Part shown: piece by piece, positions 5,683 through 5,769 of the stretch
Layout of the letters: every line of letters starts with the position of its first letter
Numbering within the stretch: position 1 is the stretch's first letter
Source: DATAEK01 sp036258055
GTDB lineage: Bacteria; Acidobacteriota; Vicinamibacteria; Vicinamibacterales; 2-12-FULL-66-21
Reading direction: 5' to 3'
DNA: 5,769 bases
Assembly (NCBI GenBank): GCA_036258055.1
Contig: DATAEK010000159.1
Location: 1 to 5,769, forward strand
Position numbers and translations under genes: made by a program
Notes under the pieces: generated by a model
What the model was told of the DNA's origin: nothing
What the model saw: the letters and a program-made list of their open reading frames with translations, nothing else
The model's database searches: none

Positions 5683-5769
5683 TGCCGATGCTACGCCGCT
5701 GAGCGGGCAGCGCAGTGCTCGAGGCAGGCGCGCGGCGCGGACAGTCCGCTCTGAAGTTCCACAACGCCC
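5683..5769. other. Non-coding tail with a short dyad
   Basis: No gene start or credible coding frame is seen here. A perfect dyad GCGGAC-A-GTCCGC lies at 5737-5749, and a smaller one, CCGCT-G-AGCGG, lies near 5696-5706. Neither is followed by a T run, so no intrinsic terminator for the cyclase-fold gene can be called. The first dyad could be an operator for a gene beyond the right edge, but this cannot be judged here. Confidence 0.35.

Noticed and set aside
5408..5764. 118-codon minus-strand frame at the right end
   Set aside because: It is mostly antisense to the cyclase-fold gene and its translation shows no domain or start signal.

Overview
The window is high-GC bacterial chromosome. It holds five protein-coding genes, one cut by the left edge, and no RNA genes, insertion sequences or CRISPR. 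The cytosolic kinase-TolB-TPR fusion is a gene type that I associate mainly with Acidobacteriota and Gemmatimonadota. The sequence of the left-edge hydrolase and of the orphan cyclase-fold protein fits the same groups. An uncultured, soil-type acidobacterium is a reasonable guess, but this is inference.

Left to right: (1) the C-terminal two thirds of an M20 zinc hydrolase of the N-carbamoyl-amino-acid hydrolase/ureidopropionase type (to 722, +). (2) An apparent autoregulatory promoter with two palindromic operator cores (795-837), driving a two-gene unit: a PadR-family repressor (836-1399, +) and a roughly eight-pass membrane protein of unknown function (1396-2235, +). These are joined by an ATGA stop/start overlap. 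(3) A convergent gap of 54 bp containing a short fragment that is nearly identical in DNA to part of the last gene. (4) A soluble Ser/Thr kinase fused to a TolB-like domain and TPR repeats (2290 to about 4563, -). (5) A divergent intergenic region with small hairpins. (6) A terpenoid-cyclase/prenyltransferase-fold protein of unknown function (4735-5682, +). (7) About 90 bp of non-coding tail.

PadR most likely represses its own promoter and the membrane gene in response to an unseen ligand. The kinase and the cyclase-fold gene are divergent neighbours, so they may share control or act in one process, but nothing in the sequence proves a link. The most notable observations are three. A 38-bp direct repeat (35/38 identical) brackets the kinase gene and suggests past duplication and decay. 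The PadR operator runs from inside the promoter to the start codon. Three of the four complete genes have -10-like boxes so close to their start codons that the transcripts would be leaderless or nearly so.
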